A DNA stretch of 64,000 nucleotides from Marinobacter salarius (GCA_000831005.1 CP007152.1:1054001-1118000), one strand, 5' to 3'. Positions 49,575-60,175 are shown, counted from the stretch's first letter. Notes: a model not told the origin generated them from the letters alone. A program made the numbers and translations.

Positions 49575-50908
49575 TCAGAAATCCAGAAAGCCGTGACCGA
49601 ATTCGGTGTCCCGGCCAGGACGGCCAAGATCCTTCGCTGCATTGATCAGGGCACCAATGGCCTTGTCTTCCGAAAGTTCATTACGTTGGCAGGCCAGTGC
49701 AGCGGCAACCACCGGCGACGCCAGCGAGGTGCCGCTGTCTGCAACCATGCCGGCATCAGGGTGTGCTACCGGAACGGTGACGCCGTTGCTGGCAAACATC
49801 ACCTGTTCACCCCGATTGGCCCAGCGGTAGAGCTTCCCGGAACTATCAGCCGCCGTCACACCGATCACTTCCGTGTAGGCGGCCGGATATAATGGCGGGG
49901 CAGAGGCCCTTGATTGCCTACCGCCGCAACCATCAGCACGCCGCGCTCCCTGAGGCGGCTCACCGCCGCAGCGAGAAGCTGGTTGTCCGGGCCGGTCAGG
50001 CTGATGTTGATAACCGATAAATCCTGACCGGCCAGCCAGTTCAGGCCTTCCAGTAAATGACCAAGTGTGGCGCCTGAGAGGGTGCGATCCCGGTCATAGA
50101 ACACCGAGGCATTGAAGATCGTAGCCTGCGGCAGCCGGGCAGGCCATTGCCCAGGCCGGTTTCCCACCAGCAGGCTGGCGACGGCCGTGCCGTGAGTTGC
50201 CGGCTCAGTCAGTGTTCCGTCCACTTCCGCCAATGCCAGAAAACGCTCCTGCACAACCTGTGCATTTTCAAATACCCGATGGTCTGTGGCAATGGACGTA
50301 TCCACCATTCCAACGCGAACCGGGGCGGTGCAGAGGCTACGCCACTGTGGCATTTTGGTCTCTGACAGGGGCTCTTTCGCACCCGTTTGCGGAGCATAGA
50401 TATGGTTGCGGTCCAGCCGATCCGCGAGTTCTGGTAGGGCGTCCTGTAGGGCATTATGGGAATCCAGCTCGGCAGTGACCCGGAACCGCACCACGGTCAT
50501 ACCCAGGCCGGTCAGCTCTCGGCGTTCGAGAACTGTGATCCCCGGCTGGTCAAGGCGGGCGAGTTCCGCCGCGGTACCGGTCACCAGCCACTGACCTTCC
50601 ACTGCCCGGAAACCGTCGTCCAGTTGGATATCATTGAACGCTTTCTGTCCCTGACGCGTGAGGATGGGAAGGACCGATGGTAACTCTTCGAGCTGTTCCA
50701 TGAGCTCTGTGGCCTGTGTGTTGATCTGCTTCTCAAGGCGACGGTCCATGGCCTGCTCCACCATGCGCTGTGTCTTCTGTTCAACCTGGCGGGTTATCGG
50801 ATCTATCTGGCCGCTGGTTACGTCACCGACACCGATGGACAAGGCCGGTGCGGAAAGCGTGCAAAGGGCGATTGCAGGGAACAAGTGTCTCAAGAGAAAA
50901 GGTTTCAT
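49575..50908 (-). CDS. Secreted subtilisin-like serine peptidase (S8) (one apparent frameshift)
   Basis: About 444 residues. After a signal peptide (FPAIALCTLSAPALS) comes a charged coiled-coil stretch (about residues 35-85) and a propeptide-like region, then the S8 domain with the triad Asp (VGMVDTSIA), His (ATHGTAVASLLVG) and Ser (SGTSLASPVVAAALA). The frame breaks at about 49906 (GGGCCTCTGCC, one base short), and the Ser part follows in the second frame to GHGFLDF. The start is taken at ATG 50908. It is divergent from an ECF sigma gene, suggesting shared control. Confidence 0.88.
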
Positions 50909-51035
50909 CGTGCCCGTCCGATTAAAGATGTGTGTCATACGATACAACGGCCTGGCGGAAAAAAAATTCCTTCGTTCATGGAATAAATCGGTTTCACGAC
51001 CGTTTTACCGATAACACCTTTGGAAATGGAAGGCT

Positions 51036-51527
51036 ATGAAAGAGGAAATCACCGAACTATTACCAAGGCTCCGACGATTCGCCTACTCGTTGACCGGCTC
51101 CCTGTCAGACGCCGACGACCTGCTACAGAATACGGTGGAGCGTTTGTTGACCCGGGACATGCCGGACGACGCCGATCTTACCAAGTGGGCATTCCGGGTT
51201 TGCCGTAATGTCTGGATAGACGAGTGTCGCGCGCGTAAGGTTCGGCGGGACGCCGCGGAACATCCGGAGTTGACGGATGGCCAAGTGATCAATGGCGAGC
51301 ACCAGACCACCAAAGAGATCGAATGGCACCGAGTGGACGCTGCGATGGCAAGACTGCCACAGGACCAACGCCAGATTATCTCCCTGGTGGCAATCCAGGG
51401 CATGCCCTACAAAATCGTGGCTGAGATTCTGGAAGTGCCCAAGGGTACGGTGATGAGCCGGCTGGCCCGAGCCAGGGCGGCATTGAGCGAGGCCCTGGCG
51501 CCTGTAACCATGAGGACCGATTCATGA
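51036..51527 (+). CDS. ECF-type RNA polymerase sigma factor
   Basis: A 163-residue sigma-70 family member. Region 2 is FAYSLTGSLSDADDLLQNTVERLL and KWAFRVCRNVWIDECR. Region 4 is MARLPQDQRQIISLVAIQGMPYKIVAEILEVPKGTVMSRLARARAAL. It is followed with a four-base ATGA overlap by its anti-sigma factor. The divergent neighbour is a secreted S8 peptidase. A possible autoregulatory promoter (GGAATAAA..CGTT) lies at about 50978-51004, with low certainty. Confidence 0.95.
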   Translation: MKEEITELLPRLRRFAYSLTGSLSDADDLLQNTVERLLTRDMPDDADLTKWAFRVCRNVWIDECRARKVRRDAAEHPELTDGQVINGEHQTTKEIEWHRVDAAMARLPQDQRQIISLVAIQGMPYKIVAEILEVPKGTVMSRLARARAALSEALAPVTMRTDS

Positions 51528-52249
51528 AGATGACTGATGAAACCCTGTCGGCTTTCCTCGATAACGAACTGACCGACGCGGAAATGGAAGCGGTTCGGGA
51601 CCAGATTGAGAAGGATCCAACGCTGGCAGATCGACTGGCCGAGATGGCGTCCGTGGATGCCGAACTACAGGCGCATTACGGCTCGATCGATGACCGTCCC
51701 ATGCCGGCATCAATTACCCGAATGCTGGAGGAAAAGGCCTCCCGGAGTGCTGCGCCCGCGCAGGACAATGTGGTCACTTTTCCGTGGTGGCGCAGGCTGC
51801 CCGGCCACACGGGTAAAGCGATCGCCGCCGCTATCATCGCGGGGGTGGCGCTGACGCAATGGCTGACGGTAGCAACGGACGGCGATCCGATGTCGCCCGC
51901 GGTGGCGAACGTTCTGGATAGCCAGCCCAGTGGCGAAGTTTACCAGGTTAATGACCAGGCAAGCCTGACGCCGAGACTGACGTTCCAGAGCCAGGCCGGC
52001 CAATGGTGCCGTCAGTTCCGCCTGGAGACGCAAACGTCCGCGTCGGAGCAAATTGCCTGTCGCACTGGCGAGGGTTCCTGGGAACAGGTGGCCACTGCCG
52101 AAGCAGAGCCTTCCCTGGCACCTGATGTATACCAGACAGCGAGCGGTGGCAGTGTGCTTGACGAGGAACTGGACCGGATGATGGCCACGCCCCCCATTGG
52201 GCCGAACCAGGAGCGTGCGTTGCTTGAACAGCAGTGGAGGCGTAATTAA
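51524..52249 (+). CDS. Anti-sigma factor (transmembrane)
   Basis: A 241-residue protein. The N-terminal cytoplasmic domain (LSAFLDNELTDAEMEAVRDQIEKDP) has the anti-sigma zf-HC2/RsaA-like helical pattern without the zinc residues. A single membrane helix follows (AIAAAIIAGVALTQWLTVAT, about residues 99-118), and then a periplasmic domain with two cysteines (QWCRQF, QIACRTG). It should hold the ECF factor inactive until a periplasmic signal is received. The gene overlaps the sigma gene by four bases. Confidence 0.88.
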   Translation: MKMTDETLSAFLDNELTDAEMEAVRDQIEKDPTLADRLAEMASVDAELQAHYGSIDDRPMPASITRMLEEKASRSAAPAQDNVVTFPWWRRLPGHTGKAIAAAIIAGVALTQWLTVATDGDPMSPAVANVLDSQPSGEVYQVNDQASLTPRLTFQSQAGQWCRQFRLETQTSASEQIACRTGEGSWEQVATAEAEPSLAPDVYQTASGGSVLDEELDRMMATPPIGPNQERALLEQQWRRN

Positions 52250-52350
52250 CAGTCCTGCGTCCCAGCGGTTTGCGGTTCCGGTGGATGGCAACACGGGGGA
52301 ATCCAGCTAGTATCAAGGTGTTTATCCTTCGCTGACCTGATGGGGCCGTA

Positions 52351-54239
52351 ATGACCGAATACTTTATCCAGGCGTTTATCTATCTGACCGCCGCTGTTGT
52401 CGCGGTGCCATTGGCGAAGCGCCTGGGTTTGGGGTCGGTATTGGGGTATCTGGTGGCCGGTGTCGTCATCGGGCCGGTGACGGGGCTGGTGGGCCAGGAA
52501 ACCGCAACCATTCAGCATTTTGCCGAGTTTGGTGTGGTCATGATGCTGTTTCTGGTGGGCATGGAGCTGGACCCGAAATCCCTCTGGGCCATGCGGATTC
52601 GTTTGCTGGGCCTGGGCGGCCTGCAAGTGGTGCTCACCTCCGCTGCCGGAATGGCGATTGCCTGGTGGATGGGGCTGCAATGGCAGACCACCGTCGCCGT
52701 TGGCTTATCTTCTCGTTGTCTTCCACCGCCATTGTGCTGCAGACCCTGAACGAGAAAGGACTTAGCAAAACCGAGGGGGGCCGGGGCGCTTTCTCGGTGC
52801 TGTTGTTCCAGGATATTGCGGTCATTCCCATGCTGGCGGTGATTCCCCTGCTGGCGATATCCGAACTGGCGGGCGTTGGGGCGACGGACCCCGGGCACCA
52901 GGGCGGTTTCAGCCTGGTGGCGCATCTGCCAGGCTGGGCTCACGCCCTGGTGGTGATCGGCTCTGTGACTACGGTGATCGTCGGCGGTCATTACCTGAGC
53001 CGGCCCCTGTTTCGTTACGTGGTTCAGTCCGGTATGCGGGAGGTTTTTACGGCCACCGCGTTAATGCTGGTGATCGGTATCGCCGCGCTGATGAGCATCG
53101 TCAATCTGTCGCCGGCGCTCGGGGCCTTCCTCGCCGGTGTGGTGCTGGCCAACAGCGAGTTCCGTCACGAACTCGTGGCCAACATCGAGCCCTTCAAAGG
53201 GCTACTGCTCGGATTGTTTTTCATCACGGTGGGTGCCGGTATCAACTTTGAGGTGCTGGCGGCGCAATGGGGCACAGTGATCACATTGGCGCTGGCGGTT
53301 ATCCTGATCAAGGCAGCAATTCTGCTGCTCCTGGCATTGTTATTCGGGCTGCGGGGCCGTGATGGCTGGCTGTTCACCCTCGGGCTGGCCCAGGCCGGCG
53401 AATTCGGCTTCGTGCTGCTGACCTACAGCATGCAGAACAGCGTGATCCCCGCGGACATCGCCCAGCTTCTGGGATTGGTGGTGGCGCTGTCCATGTTCCT
53501 GACGCCGCTGTTGTTTATTGCCTACGACCGGCTGATCTTGCCGCGGTATCGTGAAGCCCGCAATGAGCAGCGGGAAGCCGATGTGATCGAGGAGCAGGCG
53601 CCAGTGATCGTGGCCGGGGTTGGACGATTTGGCCAGATTGTGTGCCGGTTGTTGCGGGCCAACAAGATTCCCATTGTCGCGCTGGATCTGGCCCTGGATC
53701 AGATCGAAAACCTGCGACGTATCAACATCAAAAGCTATTTCGGTGACGCCAGCCATACGGGGTTACTGGAAACGGCGGGCATCGCCCACGCGCGCTTGCT
53801 CGTGGTTGCGATTGACGACCGGGATAGAGCCGTGGCCCTGGTCCGCCACGTCAAGCAACACTACCCTGGCGTCTGGCTACTGGCGCGTGCGTTCGACCGG
53901 GGTCATGGCTACGAACTTCGCCAGGCAGGCGCTGACGACGTCGTCAGCGAAACCTACCACTCCGCGGTGGAGCTGGGTGGTCATGCGCTGACCGCATTCG
54001 GCGTTCACCCATTACGGTCGCGACAGATGACCTGGGCGTTTATCAATAATGAAAAGTCCCACGAGGACGAACTGTTCGACGCCTGGAAGGAAATCGAAGA
54101 GGGTATCCGCTTTAGCCCCCGTTATGGTGAGCTGTTCATGAAGCTGGAGGACACCCTGAGTGACGTGATGCAGCAGGACTGGGAGCCGCCCAGCCGTGAG
54201 GAGGTGCCCTTGTGGTCACCTCCCAGAACGGATGAGTGA
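52351..54239 (+). CDS. Kef-type K+/H+ antiporter (one apparent frameshift)
   Basis: About 629 residues. An N-terminal CPA2 membrane domain of about 12 helices (LGSVLGYLVAGVVIGP, FAEFGVVMMLFLVGMELDP, LQAGEFGFVLL-like segment) is followed by an RCK_N NAD-binding domain (VIVAGVGRFGQIVCRLLRANK, DASHTGLLETAGIAHARLLVV). This is the layout of KefB/KefC/YbaL glutathione- or nucleotide-gated K+ efflux. The frame breaks at about 52703: GTTGGCTTATC should be GTTGGCCTTATC (VGLIFSLSSTA). It follows the anti-sigma gene by 101 bases, with no evidence of common control. Confidence 0.88.
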
Positions 54240-54251
54240 TGTCTGCGATGC

Positions 54252-57176
54252 CTAGTTGGTGCTGAACCTGAACCGGCGCCGACCCCATCCCATCATAAAC
54301 AGCAGGGCCAATATCGGCCAGGACATGCTACCGCCACCACCGCCTGACGATGAGTCGTCAGAGGCCGAGCCGGAGGAAATGGAGTTGTCCACTTGCTGGA
54401 CGTTGTAGGCCGACAGCTCGGCGTCCGGATCAAGGGAGCTGTAGATCCGCCCCACACCCTCCGCAAAGGCCTCAATTTCAATAGTATTGTCCAGAAGCTG
54501 TCCATCCATGGTGATACGGGTTTGTCTGAGTGTGACCAACACGGCACGCGGCTCCCCGTCTACGCTGGTTGTGGCCTCCTCAATCAATTCAATGGTCGTG
54601 GTGAAATTGACCTGATTGCCCTGCCGGCCATTGATGTAGCTGGAGAGGGTGGCACGTGAAGTGACACTCGTGCCCAGCTCAAGCGAGCTGGGGATCATTA
54701 GCAGACCATCCCCGTAGGTGATTCGAATCCGATCTCCTTCCGAATCAACAAACCGGCTTTCAAGCAGATAGACGCCAGTAGTACGACGTACCAGGCGGTC
54801 ATCGCCATTTGGGAAAATGAACTTGAACATACCTGCGCCGCTTATGGATTCGCTTCGGAACTGGTAGCCATCCGATGGGTCGGAGAAAACCCAGGTGATG
54901 TCCCCCAAGGGGAAAAAGTCCATCGTATTGTGGGTGGGAAAGTCGTCAGAAACGTCGGGATTGTAACCGGAGGCGACTTCTGAGGCGTTCGTGGCGCCGT
55001 CACCGTCATAGTCCTGGGACGCATCATCGGGATTGTATGGGTCGAGCGCCAGATACTGGTCTTCCAGCGAGTCTGGCAGGCCGTCTCCATCGGAATCGCG
55101 GTTGGGATCCCCTGCAGGATAATCCTCCTCATCGGTCATGGATGTACCGTTGAGGTACTCGCTCAGATTGCTGTAACCGTCTGCGTCCAGGTCTTCCTGG
55201 GCATCGGCACTGTCAAAGGGATCCAGTCCCACTGCGAGTTCGTCTGTGTCGGGGATGCCGTCGTTGTCGGAATCATTGTCACAGGCGTCGCCAAACTCAT
55301 CGCCATCATGATTGTCTTGATTGGCATTGGCGGTGTTGGGGCAGTTATCTTCGAGGTCAAACAGCCCGTCGTCGTCAGTGTCCGCTGTGAAATCGAGTAC
55401 TGAGATGTCAGGCCCCCCGCTTGCGGCCATTTCAATCGCCACCAGGTGGGCGCCATAGGCCAGAATACGGGTGTCCAGGGCATCGAATATAGAGTTCTCT
55501 TCAAGGAGCTCGTAGTTGTCGGACCAGGTTTGCAGCACGGCATTGCCATCAACTGCTGCAATGGTGTGGAGGGTACCTCCCGTCCAGGCGGCGTCTGTTA
55601 TTTCATTGGACAGATAGTTGAGTTCGGCGAGGGAATAGGCGTCGTGGAGCTTGCCTCCGCCGGTCAGCAGCAATTGGCCTGCAGGGTCGAAGTGCAATGG
55701 TGCGGCTGCGTAGCCGCTGCTGTGATAGGGGGAGTCGCCCTTGCTGCCCAAAAGCCCGGTGGTTGAGCTCAGCTCGGACCATTCAATGTCATTGGGCGAT
55801 GTTCCGGACCGGAAGTGATAGATACGCTCGGTGACAGGATTCCATAGGTACTCTGAGCTGGCGTGCCGCCATTCAACGGAGTCCACCATTGTTCCGGATG
55901 CGTCAAAGCTGTAGAACCGCTCCCAGGCACCGGAGGCATCCACCGCAAAGAGATAATCGCCTGCGGATTCCAGACCCAGAACACTTTGTGGCAGGTTGGT
56001 GAACGGAGTTTCCTGAAGTGTCCCGGTGGACACGACTATCTGGCTGATCTTTCCACCGGTGTAGCCCAGGTAAAGTCGCCCATGGGCTGGGGAATACGTC
56101 ATCCACGTGGGTGGGTTCAGCAGGCCGATGCTGTCAACATAGGTTTGCGTTTCCGCCGACCAGATGTGAATGGCCAGTGTCTCCCGGTCGGCCAGATACA
56201 ACAGGCCTTCCTGGCTGTCGAACTCGATGAAATCCGGGATGAAATCCGAAGTTTCCGGATTGGGGGGCTCGCCTGGCGATGGCGTGGCAAGACTGTCGAG
56301 GTCCAATACTTCAACACTGATCTGACTGCTGTTCTCGTAGAAAGCAAAGACAGCGTCACCGTAGCTGGCAATTTTCAGAGGTTGCTGGTTGAGGCCCATC
56401 TGAGCCACTTCCAGCATGGCGTTGTTGTATTGATGAACGGTATTGCCACGGAGCACCAGCAGGTCGCCCTGCCAGAAAGTCATATCGTCAAACGCGCCAG
56501 CAAGGCTGCCGGCGTAGGTCAGGTCGTTGGCGAAATAAAGGATGCCCTGATTGTCGAGTACGCGACTTTCATCCGGGAACAGGTAAAGTTGACTGGCACT
56601 GGGATAATCCCCGTGGGCGGGGCTGTCCATATCGCTCCCCATTGTGCCATCCGCATTGAGTGGGATTTTAACAATATCGGACGGTGAAATGCCGTCTGAC
56701 CGATAGTACAGCGCTGACTGTGCTGGTGATCCCACAGACCCGGTCCCCCTGTAGAAAACCGTTTTTTCTTCTATGAGTGTGTAATCTGACAGGTTCCGAG
56801 CCATGACCCGGTTGAAACCCTGTACCAGATAAAGGGCGTTTCCTACCGCATGGAGTGCCGTCATGTCTTCGCCGGTGTTGGCAATGAAAGTCGGTGTCTG
56901 CGAATCGAGATCTATTGCGTAGGCACTGCGCCGATAGGCCACATACAGATTGTTACCCTGAATTTCTGCGGCAGTTGGTACGTTATTGAGGGGAATATCC
57001 GACAACATGGATTGCGACACCATGTCGTAGCGGACGACTTTATTCGGGGCAGCGAAAGTGAAATAAATCACACCATCGTCCTGGTCGATATCAACCAGCG
57101 CAGCGTGAGAAACGGTCGAAAAAAAGCAAAAACACACCAGAAAGAACGCTTTCAGCGCCTTTGGAGAATGTCGCAT
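54252..57176 (-). CDS. GlyGly-CTERM surface protein with thrombospondin type 3 Ca2+-binding repeats
   Basis: 974 residues, intact. It has a Sec signal (FFLVCFCFFSTVSHA-ALVD), then about 600 residues of repeated beta-propeller-like motifs of the YVTN/WD type (VVRYDMVSQSMLSDI, LVAIEMAASGG). Next come acidic thrombospondin type 3 repeats (DTDDDGLFDLEDNCPN, DNDSDNDGIPDTDELA, NRDSDGDGLPDSLED, DYDGDGATNASEVA, about 620-740), a beta domain, and a C-terminal sorting signal GGGGSMSWPILALLFMMGW-GRRR. That signal matches GlyGly-CTERM, processed by rhombosortase for display or release through type II secretion. It is preceded by AGGGAACG. The acidic repeats would bind Ca2+. Confidence 0.85.
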   Translation of the reverse strand: MRHSPKALKAFFLVCFCFFSTVSHAALVDIDQDDGVIYFTFAAPNKVVRYDMVSQSMLSDIPLNNVPTAAEIQGNNLYVAYRRSAYAIDLDSQTPTFIANTGEDMTALHAVGNALYLVQGFNRVMARNLSDYTLIEEKTVFYRGTGSVGSPAQSALYYRSDGISPSDIVKIPLNADGTMGSDMDSPAHGDYPSASQLYLFPDESRVLDNQGILYFANDLTYAGSLAGAFDDMTFWQGDLLVLRGNTVHQYNNAMLEVAQMGLNQQPLKIASYGDAVFAFYENSSQISVEVLDLDSLATPSPGEPPNPETSDFIPDFIEFDSQEGLLYLADRETLAIHIWSAETQTYVDSIGLLNPPTWMTYSPAHGRLYLGYTGGKISQIVVSTGTLQETPFTNLPQSVLGLESAGDYLFAVDASGAWERFYSFDASGTMVDSVEWRHASSEYLWNPVTERIYHFRSGTSPNDIEWSELSSTTGLLGSKGDSPYHSSGYAAAPLHFDPAGQLLLTGGGKLHDAYSLAELNYLSNEITDAAWTGGTLHTIAAVDGNAVLQTWSDNYELLEENSIFDALDTRILAYGAHLVAIEMAASGGPDISVLDFTADTDDDGLFDLEDNCPNTANANQDNHDGDEFGDACDNDSDNDGIPDTDELAVGLDPFDSADAQEDLDADGYSNLSEYLNGTSMTDEEDYPAGDPNRDSDGDGLPDSLEDQYLALDPYNPDDASQDYDGDGATNASEVASGYNPDVSDDFPTHNTMDFFPLGDITWVFSDPSDGYQFRSESISGAGMFKFIFPNGDDRLVRRTTGVYLLESRFVDSEGDRIRITYGDGLLMIPSSLELGTSVTSRATLSSYINGRQGNQVNFTTTIELIEEATTSVDGEPRAVLVTLRQTRITMDGQLLDNTIEIEAFAEGVGRIYSSLDPDAELSAYNVQQVDNSISSGSASDDSSSGGGGGSMSWPILALLFMMGWGRRRFRFSTN

Positions 57177-57461
57177 ACAACGTTCCCTGTTTAAGTGACT
57201 GGACAACGATACTGAACGCGGATCAGGCGTTCTTCACACACATCACGTGCGTCGTGCACGGTATGATGTTAATTGATTAAGGATAGTTAATCATCCGCGA
57301 CATTAACTTGATAGGTGTCTCATTGGGGAAACCCCAATTTGTTGATTCTCCACTGAAGGCTCTGTTCATTCATGCAAATACAGCTATCACATTTGTGGAA
57401 TAGCTGTTCGTTTTTGAAAGGGCTAGTCTGAATTCACCGAAACACGAAGGAGAATTCAGAC

Positions 57462-58211
57462 ATGAAGGTACTGATTGTACTGGCCCACCCGGAAAGGCGG
57501 TCATTCAGTGGGGGTTTGGTGGATGTGGCTACGGAAACCCTGAATCTGGCGGGGCACGAGGTAGAAATAGACGATCTCTATGGGGAAGGTTTTGATCCGG
57601 TGGAGCGTTCGTCGTGGTATGGCAAGCGTCAGGATGAGTGCTATTTTGCTCCGCTGACGGAGCAGCGGGCTCACTATGATGCCAATGCATTACCTCAAGA
57701 CGTGCAGCGTGAGATAGCCAGGCTGAATTGGGCCGATCTGGTGATTTTCCAGTTTCCGCTATGGTGGCATTCTCAACCCGCCATATTGAAGGGCTGGTTT
57801 GATCGTGTGTTGGTCTATGGCGGACTTTACTCGGGAAGCATGCGCTATGATCGTGGCTATTTTCGCGGTAAACAGGCGATGTGTTCCGTGACCACAGGTT
57901 CGCCGGAGCAGGCGTTCATGCCATTTGGCCGCGCCGGCAATATGGTGGAATGGCTGTGGCCGGTTCATTCTTCACTGTATTACGTGGGCTATGACGTGCT
58001 GGCACCGCACATAAGCTATGGGGTGCAGGGTGGCGGCATCCGCTATCAGGAGGAAGGCGCGTTCCGGGACCATCTGGAGGCACTGAAAGACCAGTGGGCG
58101 CACCGGTTGTCGGGGATTGAACAGGACGCTCCAATTCCCTTTACTGGCTGGAATGACTGGGACGATGCCGGAGTGCTCAAACACTCGAATCCGACGCGTT
58201 GGCGGTTGTGA
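57462..58211 (+). CDS. NAD(P)H dehydrogenase (quinone), NQO1/MdaB-like
   Basis: A 249-residue flavodoxin-fold flavoprotein. MKVLIVLAHPERRSFSGGLV (FMN/FAD phosphate loop) opens the protein, followed by LVIFQFPLWWHSQPAILKGWFDRV and GKQAMCSVTTGSPEQAF. It reduces quinones by two electrons, avoiding semiquinone radicals. It is intact, with GAAGGAGAATTCAGAC before ATG 57462. The nearby HDAC-like and ahp genes make an oxidative-stress role plausible. Confidence 0.9.
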   Translation: MKVLIVLAHPERRSFSGGLVDVATETLNLAGHEVEIDDLYGEGFDPVERSSWYGKRQDECYFAPLTEQRAHYDANALPQDVQREIARLNWADLVIFQFPLWWHSQPAILKGWFDRVLVYGGLYSGSMRYDRGYFRGKQAMCSVTTGSPEQAFMPFGRAGNMVEWLWPVHSSLYYVGYDVLAPHISYGVQGGGIRYQEEGAFRDHLEALKDQWAHRLSGIEQDAPIPFTGWNDWDDAGVLKHSNPTRWRL

Positions 58212-58277
58212 GCAACGTTGTGATTTGCCCTGAGAAGACTATGCTTGAGCTAAGGCCCGGCAGAGGAGAGCATCGCC

Positions 58278-59384
58278 TTGGCACAACAACGGGACGTCAC
58301 GGTCTTTTACGATGAACGGGTATTGGCCCATCACCCCGATACCAACATGGATTTCCTGCCCGGCCGCCTGGACAAACGGGTACGTTCCATTCTTTCAGGC
58401 CTCAATGTGCAGTGGAAGTACCCCGAGCATCCAGGCCGTATTACCGCGATCATGGACTTGCTTGCCCGTGATCCCATTCCCGGTGTCCGGATCGAGCCTG
58501 GTAAGGCGGCAACGCCGGATCAGTTGAGCCGGGTTCATACGACTTCGTTCCTGGACGACATATTCTCATTGCGGGACGAAAGTGCGTGGCTGGATGTGGA
58601 TACCACAGCCGTTTCACCGGGCAGTGTTGAAGCTGCCGAAGTCGCTGCAGGCACGGCCATCGCAGCCGTGGAAGCGGTGGTTGAGGGCCGAACGAACAGC
58701 GCCTTCGCAATGGTCAGGCCGCCTGGTCACCATGCTGAGCCAGTACGCGCAAGGGGGTTCTGCCTCTTCAATAATGTTGCCGTTGCGGCTGCACACGCGC
58801 AGGCGGAGCTGGGCTGTGAACGGGTATTGATCGTCGACTGGGACGCCCACCATGGCAATGGTACCCAGGACATCTTCTGGGCGGATCCGGACACCATGTT
58901 TTTTGATATTCACCGGGCCGCACCATTTTACCCAGGCAGTGGCGCGTTAACCGACGTAGGCGCCGGCCTGGGCGAGGGCACCACCATTAACGTGCCCATG
59001 CCCGGTGGCGCGGGCGATGTCGCTTACCTGAAAGCGCTGCGGGAGATACTGGTACCCGCCGCAGACTACTTCAAACCGGACCTGGTACTGGTTTCCGCCG
59101 GCTTTGATGCCCATTGGTACGACCTGGCGCTCAATGTGTCCTACGAAGGCTTCTCAGCCATGACGGGCATTGTGCAGGAAATTGCGGACAAGCACTGTAA
59201 CGGCCGGCTGGTCATGGTGCTGGAGGGCGGTTACAATACCGAATCATTGTCTCATGGCGTGCACGCAGTGCTTCGGGCACTGGCCGGTGGCACGTTGGCG
59301 GAACCAAGGGTCTGCGGCATGGAAGAAGTGGACACTGCCATCGATTTTCATAAGGGCGCCTTCGAGCCCGATAACACGGATTAG
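58278..59384 (+). CDS. Histone deacetylase family protein
   Basis: A 368-residue zinc hydrolase of the arginase/HDAC fold. RPPGHHAEP, DWDAHHGNGTQDIF, VSAGFDAHWYDL and VLEGGYNTESLSHG provide the catalytic His pair, zinc ligands and the tyrosine. Bacterial members deacetylate polyamines or proteins such as acetyl-CoA synthetase; the substrate is not determinable here. I start at TTG 58278, which follows AGGAGAGCATCGCC; no in-frame ATG fits the family length. It is intact. Confidence 0.9.
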   Translation: MAQQRDVTVFYDERVLAHHPDTNMDFLPGRLDKRVRSILSGLNVQWKYPEHPGRITAIMDLLARDPIPGVRIEPGKAATPDQLSRVHTTSFLDDIFSLRDESAWLDVDTTAVSPGSVEAAEVAAGTAIAAVEAVVEGRTNSAFAMVRPPGHHAEPVRARGFCLFNNVAVAAAHAQAELGCERVLIVDWDAHHGNGTQDIFWADPDTMFFDIHRAAPFYPGSGALTDVGAGLGEGTTINVPMPGGAGDVAYLKALREILVPAADYFKPDLVLVSAGFDAHWYDLALNVSYEGFSAMTGIVQEIADKHCNGRLVMVLEGGYNTESLSHGVHAVLRALAGGTLAEPRVCGMEEVDTAIDFHKGAFEPDNTD

Positions 59385-59413
59385 TCCTTCTCTGCAGCCT
59401 TCCCAAAAATAAA

Positions 59414-59450
59414 ATAGCGGTTTCCTATCGAACGGCTAAAAACAATCAAT
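59414..59450. promoter_or_regulatory. OxyR-type binding site upstream of ahpC
   Basis: Four tetranucleotides spaced by seven bases: ATAG (59414-59417), CTAT (59425-59428), CTAA (59436-59439) and CAAT (59447-59450). The first two match the OxyR consensus exactly, and the last two differ by one base each. It lies about 80-115 bases before the ahpC start. Confidence 0.75.
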
Positions 59451-59531
59451 TTGAATGTTTTTGATCAAATCAATACTTTAGCCAACTCAAGTTAGCCAAT
59501 GCCTAAACTCAACCAACGGGAGATATCTACT

Positions 59532-60095
59532 ATGGGTATGATTAACAGCGAAATTAAACCGTTCAACGCCACCGCCTTTAAAGGCGGCGAGTTCGTTGAA
59601 ATTTCTGAAGCCGACGTAAAAGGGAAGTGGTCTGTCTTCTTCTTCTACCCGGCCGACTTCACTTTCGTATGCCCGACCGAGCTGGGCGACGTTGCCGACA
59701 AGTATGAAGAGCTGCAGAAGCTGGGTGTGGAAGTATTCTCCGTATCCACCGATACGCACTTTACCCACAAGGCGTGGCACAGCAGCTCCGAGACTATCGG
59801 CAAGATCAACTACTTCATGGTAGGCGACCAGACCGGCACCATCACCAACAACTTTGGTGTGATGCGTGAAGGCCAGGGCCTGGCAGACCGCGCTACTTTC
59901 CTGATCGACCCGGATGGTGTTATCCAGGCCATGGAAATCACTGCCGAAGGTATCGGCCGTGACGCTGACGACCTGCTGCGCAAGGTAAAAGCGGCTCAGT
60001 ACGTTCGTAACAACCCCGGCGAAGTTTGCCCGGCCAAGTGGAAAGAAGGCGAAGCGACTCTGACTCCGTCACTGGACCTGGTTGGCAAGATCTAA
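59532..60095 (+). CDS. ahpC: Alkyl hydroperoxide reductase subunit C (peroxiredoxin)
   Basis: A 187-residue typical 2-Cys peroxiredoxin. The peroxidatic cysteine is in FTFVCPTEL, and the resolving one in EVCPAKW near the C-terminus. It removes H2O2 and organic peroxides, and is re-reduced by AhpF. I choose ATG 59532 (after GGGAGATATCTACT) over the upstream in-frame ATG 59499. It is intact and monocistronic: a strong terminator follows. Confidence 0.97.
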   Translation: MGMINSEIKPFNATAFKGGEFVEISEADVKGKWSVFFFYPADFTFVCPTELGDVADKYEELQKLGVEVFSVSTDTHFTHKAWHSSSETIGKINYFMVGDQTGTITNNFGVMREGQGLADRATFLIDPDGVIQAMEITAEGIGRDADDLLRKVKAAQYVRNNPGEVCPAKWKEGEATLTPSLDLVGKI

Positions 60096-60121
60096 GGTTT
60101 CGGTAACAGTGAAACCTGTAA

Positions 60122-60146
60122 AAGGCCCGCTCTGCGGGCCTTTTTT
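60122..60146 (+). terminator. Terminator after ahpC
   Basis: AAGGCCCGC and GCGGGCCTT pair around TCT, followed by six T. The stem ends the ahpC transcript before the separate ahpF promoter. Confidence 0.95.
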
Positions 60147-60175
60147 GTTTCTATCCAATTGATTTACCGAGTCGA

